Source of the DNA: DATKAS01 sp963733765
GTDB taxonomy: Bacteria; Actinomycetota; Acidimicrobiia; Acidimicrobiales; DATKAS01
Length of the DNA: 64,000 bases
Direction: 5' to 3'
Assembly: GCA_963733765.1 (NCBI GenBank)
Contig: CAVTEI010000007.1
Coordinates: forward strand, 434,001-498,000
In this document: one piece after another, positions 51,699 through 62,870 of the stretch
Position numbering within the stretch: position 1 is the first letter of the stretch
Layout of the letters: every line of letters begins with the position of its first letter
Translations under genes and position numbers: made by a program
The notes under the pieces: generated by a model
Database searches by the model: none
The model's input: only the letters and a program-made list of their open reading frames with translations
Told to the model about the DNA's origin: nothing

Positions 51699-52251
51699 TC
51701 CACCGCGCGACGACCTCGGCGATCTCCGCGTCCTTGCCCTTCAGATCGTGGCGGGCGCCGTCGATCCAGACATGCTCGACGGGACCGGGGATCATGGCCG
51801 TCGCCGCCTCGAGCTCCGCAGGGGTCCCGAACTGATCGCGGGTGCCCGACACGAACAAGCAGGGCATCGTGAGCTTCGGCAGGTGCTCGACGCGAAGCTG
51901 TTCGGGCTTGCCGGGCGGGTGCAGCGGATAGCAGATGAGGACGAGCCCGGCGGCGGGGAGACCGTCGGCAACTGCCATCGAGCAGATGCGTCCCCCCATC
52001 GACCTCCCCCCGAGCACGAGTCGGTTCGCGCGGATGCGCTTGCCTGCGACGAGAGTTGACGCCTCGTCGACGACTGACTGCAGAAGCACGGGGGGCCGAT
52101 CGGGCGAGGACCGTCCGGCCTTGCGGTAAGGGAAGTCGGCCCGCACGACGGGAAGCGGCGCGACCTCGCGCTCGATCGCGACGAGCGATCCGTGGTTTCG
52201 GTTGCTTCCCGCTCCGGGGAACAACAGCACTGCGCCGGCGGTCGCGGTCAT
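51664..52251 (-). CDS. KANL3/Tex30-like alpha/beta hydrolase
   Basis: A compact 195-residue hydrolase: VLLFPGAGSNRNHGSLVAIE, VVRADFPYRKAGRSSPDRPP, nucleophile LVLGGRSMGGRICSMAVADG, VLICYPLHPPGKPEQLRVEH, Asp in VSGTRDQFGTPAELEAA and His in IDGARHDLKGKDAEI. The short length and YPLHPPGKPE motif match the KANL3/Tex30 dienelactone-hydrolase-like group. Start ATG 52251 overlaps the J-protein stop (ATGA); last gene of the S9/zinc-ribbon/J-protein operon. The substrate is unknown. Confidence 0.85.
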   Translation of the reverse strand: MTATAGAVLLFPGAGSNRNHGSLVAIEREVAPLPVVRADFPYRKAGRSSPDRPPVLLQSVVDEASTLVAGKRIRANRLVLGGRSMGGRICSMAVADGLPAAGLVLICYPLHPPGKPEQLRVEHLPKLTMPCLFVSGTRDQFGTPAELEAATAMIPGPVEHVWIDGARHDLKGKDAEIAEVVARWIKGLGRRRPPG

Positions 52252-52943
52252 CCCAGCAGGATCCGCCGCGCTTCGGTGAGGTCGAGGATGCGCTGGCCCG
52301 CATCGTCCGCGGAACCGCCATGGTCGGGATGCACCTCGCGCAGTCGCGCGCGGAAGTGCGCGATGACGGCCTGGCGATCGGGTGAGTCGGCGGCGATGCC
52401 GAGCACCTCGAGCGCCCAGGCGACGGGGTCAGCGAACGCCCGCGCCGACCACGCCCGCGCTCCCCCGACGCCGGACAGGTAGCTGACGAACGACGGCCCG
52501 AGCGGCCCGGTCCATCGCATCGCTTTGTGCAGCACCGTTGCGATCGAGTGGCGCGCGACCGGGGGGACCATCGCGGCGGCATACACCGCACCGAGGATCT
52601 GCTGCGCGGCCGATCCCTTCGTGTCGAAGTCGAAGTCGATCGCCTCGCCGACCCCGAGGAGCCGGTGGTGGCTGCTCGACAGGCCCACCCGGTCGGTCTG
52701 GAACCGATGACGGAGCCGGGGTTGGACGATGCGGCGACCGTGTTCGAGCTCGTTGATCAAGCGATGCAGGTCGTGATGGAGCTCGGGATCGAGGTCGTCC
52801 ATGTGAGCGGCGACCACACCGCCGAGCAGGATGCCGCCGAAGCCGGGCGCCGGATCGGTCGGCAGCATGCTCTCGCCGAGCGCCAGGCGACGAGTGGGTG
52901 AGAACGGCCGCGAATGCCAGACGACGAGCTCGGCGAGGAGCAT
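52248..52943 (-). CDS. Protein with C-terminal J-domain
   Basis: A 231-residue protein from ATG 52943 (LLAELVVWHSRPFSPTRRLA). The first ~170 residues form an unrecognised alpha-rich domain with ELHHDLHRLINELEHGRRIV and GVGEAIDFDFDTKGSAAQQI. The last ~60 form a J-domain-like unit: DRQAVIAHFRARLREVHPDH carries the HPD tripeptide, followed by DLTEARRILLG. J-domains stimulate Hsp70 (DnaK). A C-terminal J-domain behind an unknown domain suggests a dedicated co-chaperone for one process. It is coupled to a hydrolase, a zinc-ribbon protein and an S9 peptidase. Confidence 0.8.
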   Translation of the reverse strand: MLLAELVVWHSRPFSPTRRLALGESMLPTDPAPGFGGILLGGVVAAHMDDLDPELHHDLHRLINELEHGRRIVQPRLRHRFQTDRVGLSSSHHRLLGVGEAIDFDFDTKGSAAQQILGAVYAAAMVPPVARHSIATVLHKAMRWTGPLGPSFVSYLSGVGGARAWSARAFADPVAWALEVLGIAADSPDRQAVIAHFRARLREVHPDHGGSADDAGQRILDLTEARRILLG

Positions 52944-52948
52944 CCCAC

Positions 52949-53758
52949 TCACACGTAGGGGCGCAGCAGTGACCGCAGTGCCGTCGCGCTCTCGACGACC
53001 TTCCCGCTCTCCTCGGCACTGAGCCGCTCGCGCAGCTCGGTGGCGTGGTCGACGACCGCCTTCCACGTCGCCGGCGCCAACCCGTACGGCACGCCGACCT
53101 CCGTTGCGAGCTCCGCGGCCTTCACCAGGCCTTCCGTGCCGTCCTCGTCAGACGGATCGTGCATCAGCCGATCGGCGGCGAGGAACAGCTCGGACAGCGC
53201 GTCTTGCGCCGCGTCGTCGGCACCCTCGTCCTCGGTGATCTCCTCGAGCGCGTCGGGATACTCGATCGCGTCGAGGATCTTCTCGACCGCATCCTCGTCG
53301 TCGGCGGACACGACGAGCGCGTCCGAGGCGTCCCAGACGAACGGCACGCCCGCCTCCAGCAGGGCCTCTCCGAGCTTGTGCCGGTCGTCGACGCTCCAGG
53401 CCTCGAGCTCGTAGACGAGCTGGTCGCCGTCAAGGCCGGCCTGTTCGGCGCTGGCTGCTCCCGCGACGCCTCCCTGTTCGATGGCGTCGACGAGCGCATC
53501 GACGCGGCTCTCGTCGTCGACGTGCACGACGAGATCGGCCGCCTCCCACGCGTGTCCGATGCCGTCGGCACCGAGCAAGGACTCGAGCAGTGTGCGCCGG
53601 GCCGGCGTCCATTCGGCGAGCTCGTAGACGAGTTGCTCGTCGTCGGGCAGGTCGAGCACCGACGGTCCGGCGTCCAACAACGCGACGCCACAGTCGGCAC
53701 ACCGTGTCACCCACGCGAGGTATTGGGCGCCGCACGCCGGGCAGATGCGCGAGCTCAT
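52949..53758 (-). CDS. Zinc-ribbon protein with two internal repeats, unknown function
   Basis: A 269-residue acidic protein. An N-terminal zinc ribbon, SSRICPACGAQYLAWVTRCADCG (two CxxC pairs), is followed by two homologous ~65-residue units. The first starts EQLVYELAEWTPARRTLLES and the second DQLVYELEAWSVDDRHKLGE. Each ends DDESRVDALVDAIE or DDEDAVEKILDAIE. The fold pattern resembles DUF2007-like signal-transducing domains (moderate). The C-terminus is helical (LATEVGVPYGLAPATWKAVV). ATG 53758 overlaps the S9 peptidase stop (ATGA). The function is unknown; context suggests protein quality control (inference). Confidence 0.8.
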   Translation of the reverse strand: MSSRICPACGAQYLAWVTRCADCGVALLDAGPSVLDLPDDEQLVYELAEWTPARRTLLESLLGADGIGHAWEAADLVVHVDDESRVDALVDAIEQGGVAGAASAEQAGLDGDQLVYELEAWSVDDRHKLGEALLEAGVPFVWDASDALVVSADDEDAVEKILDAIEYPDALEEITEDEGADDAAQDALSELFLAADRLMHDPSDEDGTEGLVKAAELATEVGVPYGLAPATWKAVVDHATELRERLSAEESGKVVESATALRSLLRPYV

Positions 53759-55582
53759 CGTCGCCACCTCAGCACATGCCGGCGCAGGAAGTCTTCGGTG
53801 CGCTCGAGCTCGTCCCGCACGGTCTCGGGCCGACCCCACCCGTGCCCTTCGCCCTCGTAGAGGTGCAGCTCCACCGTGCGCCCGAGTCCCCGCAACTTGT
53901 CGGCGATCGCTTGCGACTGCGCCGGCGGCACCACGACGTCGTCGGTGCCCTGCAGGATCAGCAGCGGAGCGGTGATCTTGTCCACCACCGCGACCGGCGA
54001 ACGATCCCGGTAGCGATCGACGGCGCCCGGCAGCGGCCCGACGATCGAGTGGAGATAGTGCTTCTCGAAGCGGTGGGTCGTCTCGTCGAGCTCGAGGAGG
54101 TCGGCGACGCCGAACAGATCGACTCCCGCGGCACACAAGTCGGGATGATGGGCGAGAACGTTCAGGACGGTGAAGCCACCGGCCGATCCGCCCATCACCA
54201 CCATGCGACGCGGGTCCGCCCAACCGCGATGCGCAGCAGCGCGCAGTCCCGCGGCCACGTCAGCGGTGTCGAGGTCGCCCCAGCGTTCGCGCATCGCCTG
54301 CAGGAACGCACGCCCGTGGCCGCTCGAACCTCGGTGGTCCGGCACGAGCACCGCGTAGCCACGATCGAGCCAGTAGAGCCAGCGGGCGTTGAACGCGACG
54401 CCACTCTGCGAGCTGGGACCGCCATGAACCGAGCAGACGAGCGGCGGCGGGTCGCTGCCAGTGGCCGAGACCGTCGGACGGTAGAGCCGGCCGAACACGA
54501 CGGCGCCGTCCTCACCATCCCACTCGACCAGCTCCGGCTCCACCATCTCCGCGGACTCGAAGCCGGCGACCGGGCCGCGTGCGATCTGGGCGCGCTGCCA
54601 CTGCACGTCGTACACGACGATCTCGGTAGGCGTGCGAGCTCCGCTTCTCAGCGCGGCGAGCCGCTCGCCCTGCCAGCTCGAGCGCGCCGTGCACCCCTCT
54701 CGCGACTTCCTCGACGCTGCCCGTCGCCACGTCGGCGACGCACAACCGGCCGAACCCGCCCTCGTTGCGGTTGAAGGCGATGCGGTTGCCGTCCGGCGAC
54801 CACGCGAACGACCGCTGACCCGGGCCCCACGAGGGGTCGCCGTGCTCGAACGGCTCGGAGAGCACGGGCTTCGCGTTGAAGTCGCGGTCGAACACCCACA
54901 GGTTGAGGAATCCGTCCACGTCGGTGAGGAACGCGGCGAGCGCACCGCCCGGGGCGAACCGGACCTGCTGGGCTTGCGCGTCAGGCGCCGAGAACGCACG
55001 CAGGATCTCGCCGCTGCCGTCGCTGCGTCGAGCCGCTATCTCGCTCGTGTCCCAGGGCATGTCGGGAACGCTCCACTGCTGCCACGCCACCCACTGCGAG
55101 TCGGTGGTGAACGTGGGGTCGAAGCAGAAATCCGCGTCACCGGACAGACGGCGTGGCCAGGTGCCGTCGTCGGCGAGTGTGGCAACGACGACGTGATGGC
55201 TGTCGGCCACGCACGCGACCATCGTGCCGTCGGGCGACACCGCGGGCGCCGAGACCGGGCCGGCGGGCAACGGCTCGACGACGCACCGGGGCGGTCCGCC
55301 ATCGACCGACGCAACCCAGAGCCCACCGTCGGTTGCCGCGTAGACGAGGCCGCTGTTGTCGGGGAGCCAGTCGAACGCACCTCCGCCGTAGGCAGCTGAG
55401 GGCCGCGGCGGCGGTTCCGAAGTCACCACCACCTCTGCGCCGCCGGTTGTGGGCACGAGGACGAGGTGGCCTCGGCCGGAGATCGTCGTGACGAACGCGA
55501 CGAGCGAACCGTCAGGCGAGAGGCGAGGTTCGGCGAGCGTTCGGCCATACGCACACATCGCGGCCGTCACCCGGGGTGCCAC
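53755..55582 (-). CDS. S9-family serine peptidase (frameshift near 54670)
   Basis: About 608 residues. The N-terminal propeller starts MAPRVTAAMCAYGRTLAEPR and LSPDGSLVAFVTTISGRGHL. After the frame break near 54670 the catalytic part shows PLVCSVHGGPSSQSGVAFNA, VLVPDHRGSSGHGRAFLQAM, nucleophile MVVMGGSAGGFTVLNVLAHH, Asp in LLILQGTDDVVVPPAQSQAI and His in LYEGEGHGWGRPETV. It is a dipeptidyl/acylaminoacyl peptidase-type cytoplasmic enzyme, the second S9 enzyme in this window. GTG 55582 is 7 nt after a TAGCGT box. It heads an operon with the zinc-ribbon, J-protein and hydrolase genes. Confidence 0.9.
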
Positions 55583-55589
55583 GGCGCGG

Positions 55590-55595
55590 ACGCTA
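55590..55595 (-). promoter_or_regulatory. Leaderless -10-like TAGCGT before the S9 peptidase operon
   Basis: The hexamer ends 7 nt before GTG 55582, in a 32-bp divergent gap shared with glpX. Confidence 0.6.
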
Positions 55596-55600
55596 CCCGG

Positions 55601-55606
55601 TACGTT
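55601..55606 (+). promoter_or_regulatory. Leaderless -10-like TACGTT before glpX
   Basis: The hexamer ends 8 nt before GTG 55615. Confidence 0.55.
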
Positions 55607-55614
55607 GTCCGCTC

Positions 55615-56610
<996 letters not shown>

Positions 56611-56624
56611 CCCAGACCCCGGGT

Positions 56625-56663
56625 TTGGACGTCAGAGGTCCTATGAGGACCGCTGATGTCCAA
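56625..56663. terminator. Bidirectional terminator hairpin between glpX and SDR
   Basis: TTGGACGTCAG (56625-56635) pairs with CTGATGTCCAA (56653-56663) with one G-T pair, and an inner GGTCCT/AGGACC stem closes an ATG loop. It lies 15 bp past the glpX stop and includes the stop of the convergent SDR. Confidence 0.7.
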
Positions 56664-57426
56664 TCTGGATGATGCCGGTGAGGCGGCGCACCAGCGCGCG
56701 GGGAAGGATGCTGGTCGCGCTGACGAGCGCCTTGTTCGGGAGGCCGGGCACTGAAACCGCCCGACGCGCGGCAGTGTCTGCGAGTCCGATCGCAGCGACG
56801 TCGTCAGCGGTCATCCACGCGAACTCCGGAGTGGTCCGCGTGCGGCCGGTCGGGTTGCTCACCGACTGGAACTCTGTCCGCGTGAGCCCGGGGCAGAGCG
56901 CGGTCGCGGAGATACCGGTGCCACGCAGCTCCTCGTGCAGTCCCTCGGTGAAGCTCGTGACGAACGCCTTCGTCGCCGCGTACACCGCGAGATTCGGCGC
57001 GGGCTGAAAGCCGACGACCGACGACACGTTGCAGATCCAGCCCCGGTCGCGTGCGACCATCCCTCCGAGCGCGGCGCGGGTCAGCGCGACCACCGCCATC
57101 ACGTTGAGCCCGATCTCTCGCTGCACACGCTCCGGATCCGCGTCCGCGAAGCGACCGGAGGTGCCGAATCCCGCGTTGTTCACGAGCAGGTCGACGTCGC
57201 GCGCACGTTCCGCGACGTGTGCGAGATCGTGTTCGGCGACGAGGTCGGCTCGCAGCACCTCGATGGTCCCCGGCGGCAACTCGTCCGCGAGCGCCTGCAA
57301 TCTCTCCTCGCGTCGGGCGACCGCGATGACCTGCACGCGGTCTGCAGCGAGCCGACGGGCCATCGCTTCGCCGATGCCGCTCGACGCGCCCGTGACCAGC
57401 GCGGTGCGCCAACGACCACCGTTCAC
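56641..57426 (-). CDS. Short-chain dehydrogenase/reductase
   Basis: A 261-residue SDR: WRTALVTGASSGIGEAMARR (cofactor site), VIAVARREERLQALADELPP (Arg after strand 2 suggests NADP), VDLLVNNAGFGTSGRFADAD, catalytic NVSSVVGFQPAPNLAVYAATKAF (Ser and Y-x3-K), and ATALCPGLTRTEFQSVSN. The DltE/YqjQ-like C-terminal extension ends RRLTGIIQIGHQRSS. The substrate is unknown. GTG 57426 overlaps the stop of the 2H-GNAT gene (GTGA), so the two are translated together. Confidence 0.92.
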   Translation of the reverse strand: MNGGRWRTALVTGASSGIGEAMARRLAADRVQVIAVARREERLQALADELPPGTIEVLRADLVAEHDLAHVAERARDVDLLVNNAGFGTSGRFADADPERVQREIGLNVMAVVALTRAALGGMVARDRGWICNVSSVVGFQPAPNLAVYAATKAFVTSFTEGLHEELRGTGISATALCPGLTRTEFQSVSNPTGRTRTTPEFAWMTADDVAAIGLADTAARRAVSVPGLPNKALVSATSILPRALVRRLTGIIQIGHQRSS

Positions 57427-58277
57427 AGGTCTCTCACCAGAACCCCGTCGGCGTCGCGCCAGCCTCGGGCTCGGAGGAAGTCGCTCGTCGTAGGCGCCAC
57501 CGCGGCAACCAGGCGATCGGCGCCCCGCGCCCGGCCCCACGTCTCGAGCTCGGCGAGCAATCGCCGCCCGACACCGAGTCCCCGCTCGGCTTCCTCGACT
57601 CGCAACCACGCCACTCGCAGCGACGACCCATCGGTCCATCCGGTGAGCTCCCCGACGACGGAGCCGTCGCGCCGAGCCGTCAGCGCGAACCCGGTGCCGG
57701 TCGACGCGGTGATCTCGAGCTCGATGCCGCCGCGACCCGACACCGATCGCCCGCCGAGCGCGGCGTCCGCGATCGGTCGCCATCGACGCACCTCGTCAGG
57801 ATCGCGGTGCTCTTGCAGCAGGTGCACGTGGGTGAGCGTGACCGTCGCCGTGTAGTCAGCCAACGCCTCGACTGCCGCGGCGAGGCGGGCGTCGGACAGG
57901 TCCGTCCCGATCGTCACGTGAGGCACGAACGGCCAGACCGCGTCGCGACCGAGCGGCCCCGTCCGCACGGCCGAGCGCAGCGCCGACAGCCCACCGAGGT
58001 CACCTTCGACGGCGAGGTAGAGCACCGGCGAATCGGGAGCGAACGACGCCGCCGGACCCAGCGTGAACGTGAGGGGGCGGGATTCGGCAGCCGCCCCACG
58101 CAGGATTCGGTGCACCGCGTCGACGTCGTCGTCGCGCACGTTGATGGGCTCCACGAGCGTGATGTGCGGATCGACCCGATCGAGCGACCCGTCGCTGCAC
58201 GCCCGTCGCAGGCCGTTGATCTCGGCGGCCGGCGGGTCGGAGATCAGCAACGCGGCAGCCAGTCGGAGCTTCACCAC
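57423..58277 (-). CDS. 2H-phosphoesterase (2'-5' RNA ligase-like) fused to GNAT acetyltransferase
   Basis: A 284-residue two-domain protein. Residues ~1-170 are a 2H phosphoesterase with both catalytic H-x-T motifs, VDPHITLVEPINV (~H39) and FVPHVTIGTDLSD (~H120), and the typical LYLAVEGDLGGLSALRSAV. Residues ~185-284 are a GNAT domain: VGELTGWTDGSSLRVAWLRV, ERGLGVGRRLLAELETWGRA (acetyl-CoA loop) and DFLRARGWRDADGVLVRDL. 2H enzymes act on 2'-5' or cyclic phosphodiesters of RNA or nucleotides; GNATs acetylate amines. A covalent fusion suggests linked steps on one RNA or small-molecule substrate (inference). Single frame, no break, so the fusion is real in this sequence. Confidence 0.85.
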   Translation of the reverse strand: MVKLRLAAALLISDPPAAEINGLRRACSDGSLDRVDPHITLVEPINVRDDDVDAVHRILRGAAAESRPLTFTLGPAASFAPDSPVLYLAVEGDLGGLSALRSAVRTGPLGRDAVWPFVPHVTIGTDLSDARLAAAVEALADYTATVTLTHVHLLQEHRDPDEVRRWRPIADAALGGRSVSGRGGIELEITASTGTGFALTARRDGSVVGELTGWTDGSSLRVAWLRVEEAERGLGVGRRLLAELETWGRARGADRLVAAVAPTTSDFLRARGWRDADGVLVRDL

Positions 58278-58283
58278 CGTCCA

Positions 58284-58289
58284 AGTGTG
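58284..58289 (-). promoter_or_regulatory. Weak -10-like CACACT before the 2H-GNAT gene
   Basis: The hexamer ends 6 nt before GTG 58277. It resembles the CATACT box of murA. The 58278-58423 gap otherwise holds only an AGGTGC/GCACCT stem (58386-58402) that may terminate atpC. Confidence 0.35.
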
Positions 58290-58423
58290 ACCGACGCCAC
58301 TGACGACCGGTGCGCTCCGCTACATCGCAAACACGGGCACCGGCGCATGCTGCACCCACTTCAAGGTGGCGGGATCGAGAGCGGGAGGTGCGGCGGGCAC
58401 CTTCCGCTCTTCCCTTTTCCGAC

Positions 58424-58830
58424 TCAGTGGATGGCGGTGGTGGGAGTGGCGCCGGCGGCCGTGAGGCGCACGTCGGCCATCTTCAGCGCGGCCTCGGCCT
58501 CGTCATCCGCCCCTTGGCGCAGGAGCGCCTCGGCCTCGTCGCGAGCCCGCCGGGCGGCGGCGACGTCGATCGTGCTGGCAAGCTCCGCGGCGTCGGACAG
58601 GATCGAGACGCGATCGTGGTTCACCTCGACGAAACCGCCGAACACGGCGACGCGCAGCTCGGTGCCATCCTCCTCGATGACCCGCACCAGTCCGGGCTCG
58701 AGCACACCCAAAAAGGACGTGTGTCCCGTCAGGAACGCGATGTCGCCTCCACCCGCGGTGCGCGCCACGACCATCGAGGCGTCGCCGCTGTAGAGCACCT
58801 GCTCCGGCGAGACGAGCTCGACCTTCAGCG

Positions 58831-58834
<4 letters not shown>
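58424..58834 (-). CDS. atpC: F1Fo ATP synthase epsilon subunit
   Basis: A 136-residue protein: LKVELVSPEQVLYSGDASMV, DIAFLTGHTSFLGVLEPGLV, AVFGGFVEVNHDRVSILSDA, then the C-terminal helical hairpin IDVAAARRARDEAEALLRQG. It forms part of the central stalk and restrains ATP hydrolysis. It starts in a GTGA overlap with the atpD stop; last gene of the operon. Confidence 0.96.
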
Positions 58835-60270
<1,436 letters not shown>

Positions 60271-60282
60271 GACGGCAGGCTC

Positions 60283-61251
60283 CTACGAAAGGGGGGTCGG
60301 AAGTTCGAGCTCGATGTGAACGTGGTGTTCGGCGACCTCGTCGGACTTCAGGGCCTCGGCGCCGCCGACGATCTCCATGATCTCGGTCGTGATCGCGTCC
60401 TGGCGGGCTCGGTTCATGATGCGAGAGAGGCTGATGATGAGATCTTCGGCGTTGTCGGTCGCGGCCTTCATGGCGCGCTGGCGGGCGGCTTGCTCGGAGG
60501 CGGCGGCGTTGAGCAACGCCGCGTAGATACGAGCCTCGACATAGCGGGGCAGGAGGCTGTCGAGGATCGCGTCGGGCGCGGGCTCGAACTCGTACGCGGC
60601 CTGCGGGCCCTCGTGTCCCTCGGGCGCGCTCGGCTTGGCGTCGCCGCCTTCGACGACGGCACGATCGAGTGGGATGAGTGGGCGGATCAGCACCTCTTGG
60701 ACCCCGGCGCTGATGAAGCGGGTGTAGATGATCTCGACGCGGTCCAGTGCGCCCTCGGCGTACTTCTCCATGACGGTCGCCGCGATCGCCTTGGCGTCGG
60801 CGTAGGTGGGGCGCTCGGAGAACCCAGTGAACGACGCTTCGGTGTCGTAACCCCGAAAGCGGAAGTACGTCTCCGCCTTGCGACCGACGAGCACGAGCCC
60901 GTAGCCCTTGCCCTCCTGGACGGTGCGCTTCACCTCACCCTCGGCGGCGCGGAGCACCGACGAGTTGTAGCCACCGCACAAGCCGCGGTCGGCGACGAGC
61001 ACGAGGTAGCCCTCCTTGCGGATCTCGGGCCGGGACTCGAGGAGCGGGCTCTTGACCTCGGAGCCCGCCGCCGATGCGATGTCCTTCACGACCTCGGTGA
61101 TCTGGTCGCTGTACGGAACGGCGGCCCGCACCCGTTCCTGGGCGCGAGCGATGCGGCTGGCGGCGATGAGCTCCATGGCGCGCGTGATCTTCTTGGTCGC
61201 CTGGACCGTCTTGATGCGGCGCCTGAGGATGCGCTCCTGACCACCAGCCAT
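60283..61251 (-). CDS. atpG: F1Fo ATP synthase gamma subunit
   Basis: A 322-residue rotor subunit from ATG 61251: GGQERILRRRIKTVQATKKI, TRAMELIAASRIARAQERV, LVADRGLCGGYNSSVLRAAE, and the C-terminal SEQAARQRAMKAATDNAEDL, SLSRIMNRARQDAITTEIME. Residues ~205-225 (DAKPSAPEGHEGPQAAYEFE) are a charged insertion seen in actinobacterial gamma subunits. It starts 4 bp after the atpA stop. Confidence 0.97.
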   Translation of the reverse strand: MAGGQERILRRRIKTVQATKKITRAMELIAASRIARAQERVRAAVPYSDQITEVVKDIASAAGSEVKSPLLESRPEIRKEGYLVLVADRGLCGGYNSSVLRAAEGEVKRTVQEGKGYGLVLVGRKAETYFRFRGYDTEASFTGFSERPTYADAKAIAATVMEKYAEGALDRVEIIYTRFISAGVQEVLIRPLIPLDRAVVEGGDAKPSAPEGHEGPQAAYEFEPAPDAILDSLLPRYVEARIYAALLNAAASEQAARQRAMKAATDNAEDLIISLSRIMNRARQDAITTEIMEIVGGAEALKSDEVAEHHVHIELELPTPLS

Positions 61252-61255
61252 ACGG

Positions 61256-62851
61256 CTACTCCGTCGCCAGCGTCTTGTCGGACTCGGCCTCGCCGAGGCC
61301 CTCGGCGTCGGTGGCGAGCGGATCGGCGATGACGGCGTCTGCGCCGAGCACCGCGAAGTCGTTCTTGAACGCGGCCACTGCGTCGCGCACACCGTCGGGA
61401 AGCGTGCCCTTGGTGCGGATCTCGTCGAGCATCGCGCCGTGGCGGGTGTGGAAGACCTCGAGCAGCTCTTGCTCGAAGCGCTTCACCTCGTTGACCGGCA
61501 GGTCGTCGAGATAGCCGTTCGTACCGGCGAAGATGCTGACGACCTGGTCCTCGACCGCCATCGGAGAGTTCAGGTTCTGCTTCAGCAGCTCGACCAAGCG
61601 GTAGCCGCGCTCGAGCTGCGCCTTCGACACCGCGTCGAGCTCAGAGCCGAACGTGGCAAAGGCCTCGAGGTCGCGGAACTGCGCCAGGTCGATCTTCAGC
61701 GTGCCGGCCACCGCCTTCATCGCCTTGATCTGCGCGTTGCCGCCCACGCGGGACACCGAGATGCCGACATCGACTGCCGGCCGCACGCCCGACTTGAACA
61801 GGTCGTCGATCAGGTAGATCTGGCCGTCGGTGATCGAGATGACGTTCGTCGGGATGTACGCCGAGACGTCGCCGCCCTTCGTCTCGATGATCGGCAGTGC
61901 GGTCAGCGAGCCGGCACCGCGCTCGTCGTTCAGCTTCGCGGCGCGCTCGAGCAGGCGGCTGTGCAGGTAGAAGACGTCGCCGGGGTACGCCTCGCGTCCC
62001 GGCGGACGGCGTAGCAGCAGCGACAGCTGCCGATAGGCCTCGGCCTGCTTCGACAAGTCGTCGTACACGACGAGCGCGTGCTCGCCGTTCTCCATCCAGT
62101 GCTGACCCATCGCGCACCCCGCGTACGGAGCGAGGTACTTGAACGGCGCCGGGTCGGAGGCGGGCGCCACGACGACCACCGTGTAGTCCATCGCGCCGCG
62201 GGCGGCGAGCGTCGCGACGGTCTGCGCCACCGTCGAGCCCTTCTGCCCGATCGCGACGTAGATGCACTTCACCCCCTGGCCCTTCTGGTTCAGGATCGTG
62301 TCGATCGCGACCGTCGTCTTGCCGGTCTTGCGGTCGCCGATGATCAGCTCGCGCTGACCCCGGCCGATCGGCGTCATCGCGTCGATGGCCTTGATGCCGG
62401 TCTGCATCGGCTCGTGCACGGGCTTGCGACCCATGATCGAGGGCGCCTGGATCTCGAGACGGCGGTCGATCGGATCGACGAGCGGCCCCCGGCCGTCGAT
62501 CGGCTCACCGAGCGCGTTGACCACCCGTCCGAGGAGACCGTCGCCGACGGGGACGGAGAGGATGCGCCCGGTGGCCTTGACGGTCTGGCCTTCCTCGACT
62601 CCCTCGGTCGCGCCGAGCACAACGGCGCCGATCGACTCCTCGTCGAGGTTGAGCGCGAGGCCGAGCGAGCCGTCCTCGAACTCGAGCAGCTCGTTCACAC
62701 CCGCCTTCGGCAGCCCGGAGACATAGGCGATGCCGTCGCCGACCTCGGTCACGCGGCCCACCGTCTTGGTCTCGACCGCGGGGTCGAAGCCTTCGAGGTG
62801 CTTGCGCAGCGCGGTGACGATGTCGTCGGTGTTGATCGTGAGCTCTGCCAT
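61256..62851 (-). CDS. atpA: F1Fo ATP synthase alpha subunit
   Basis: A 531-residue subunit: GRVTEVGDGIAYVSGLPKAG, Walker A IGDRKTGKTTVAIDTILNQK, MDYTVVVVAPASDPAPFKYL, YDDLSKQAEAYRQLSLLLRR, PPGREAYPGDVFYLHSRLLE, ETKGGDVSAYIPTNVISITD and SGVRPAVDVGISVSRVGG. A C-terminal acidic tail (DAEGLGEAESDKTLATE) extends slightly beyond the family core. ATG 62851 has AAGGA 5 nt upstream. It follows atpH by 19 bp. Confidence 0.98.
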   Translation of the reverse strand: MAELTINTDDIVTALRKHLEGFDPAVETKTVGRVTEVGDGIAYVSGLPKAGVNELLEFEDGSLGLALNLDEESIGAVVLGATEGVEEGQTVKATGRILSVPVGDGLLGRVVNALGEPIDGRGPLVDPIDRRLEIQAPSIMGRKPVHEPMQTGIKAIDAMTPIGRGQRELIIGDRKTGKTTVAIDTILNQKGQGVKCIYVAIGQKGSTVAQTVATLAARGAMDYTVVVVAPASDPAPFKYLAPYAGCAMGQHWMENGEHALVVYDDLSKQAEAYRQLSLLLRRPPGREAYPGDVFYLHSRLLERAAKLNDERGAGSLTALPIIETKGGDVSAYIPTNVISITDGQIYLIDDLFKSGVRPAVDVGISVSRVGGNAQIKAMKAVAGTLKIDLAQFRDLEAFATFGSELDAVSKAQLERGYRLVELLKQNLNSPMAVEDQVVSIFAGTNGYLDDLPVNEVKRFEQELLEVFHTRHGAMLDEIRTKGTLPDGVRDAVAAFKNDFAVLGADAVIADPLATDAEGLGEAESDKTLATE

Positions 62852-62870
62852 GGAGGTCCTTTTCTCGTCT

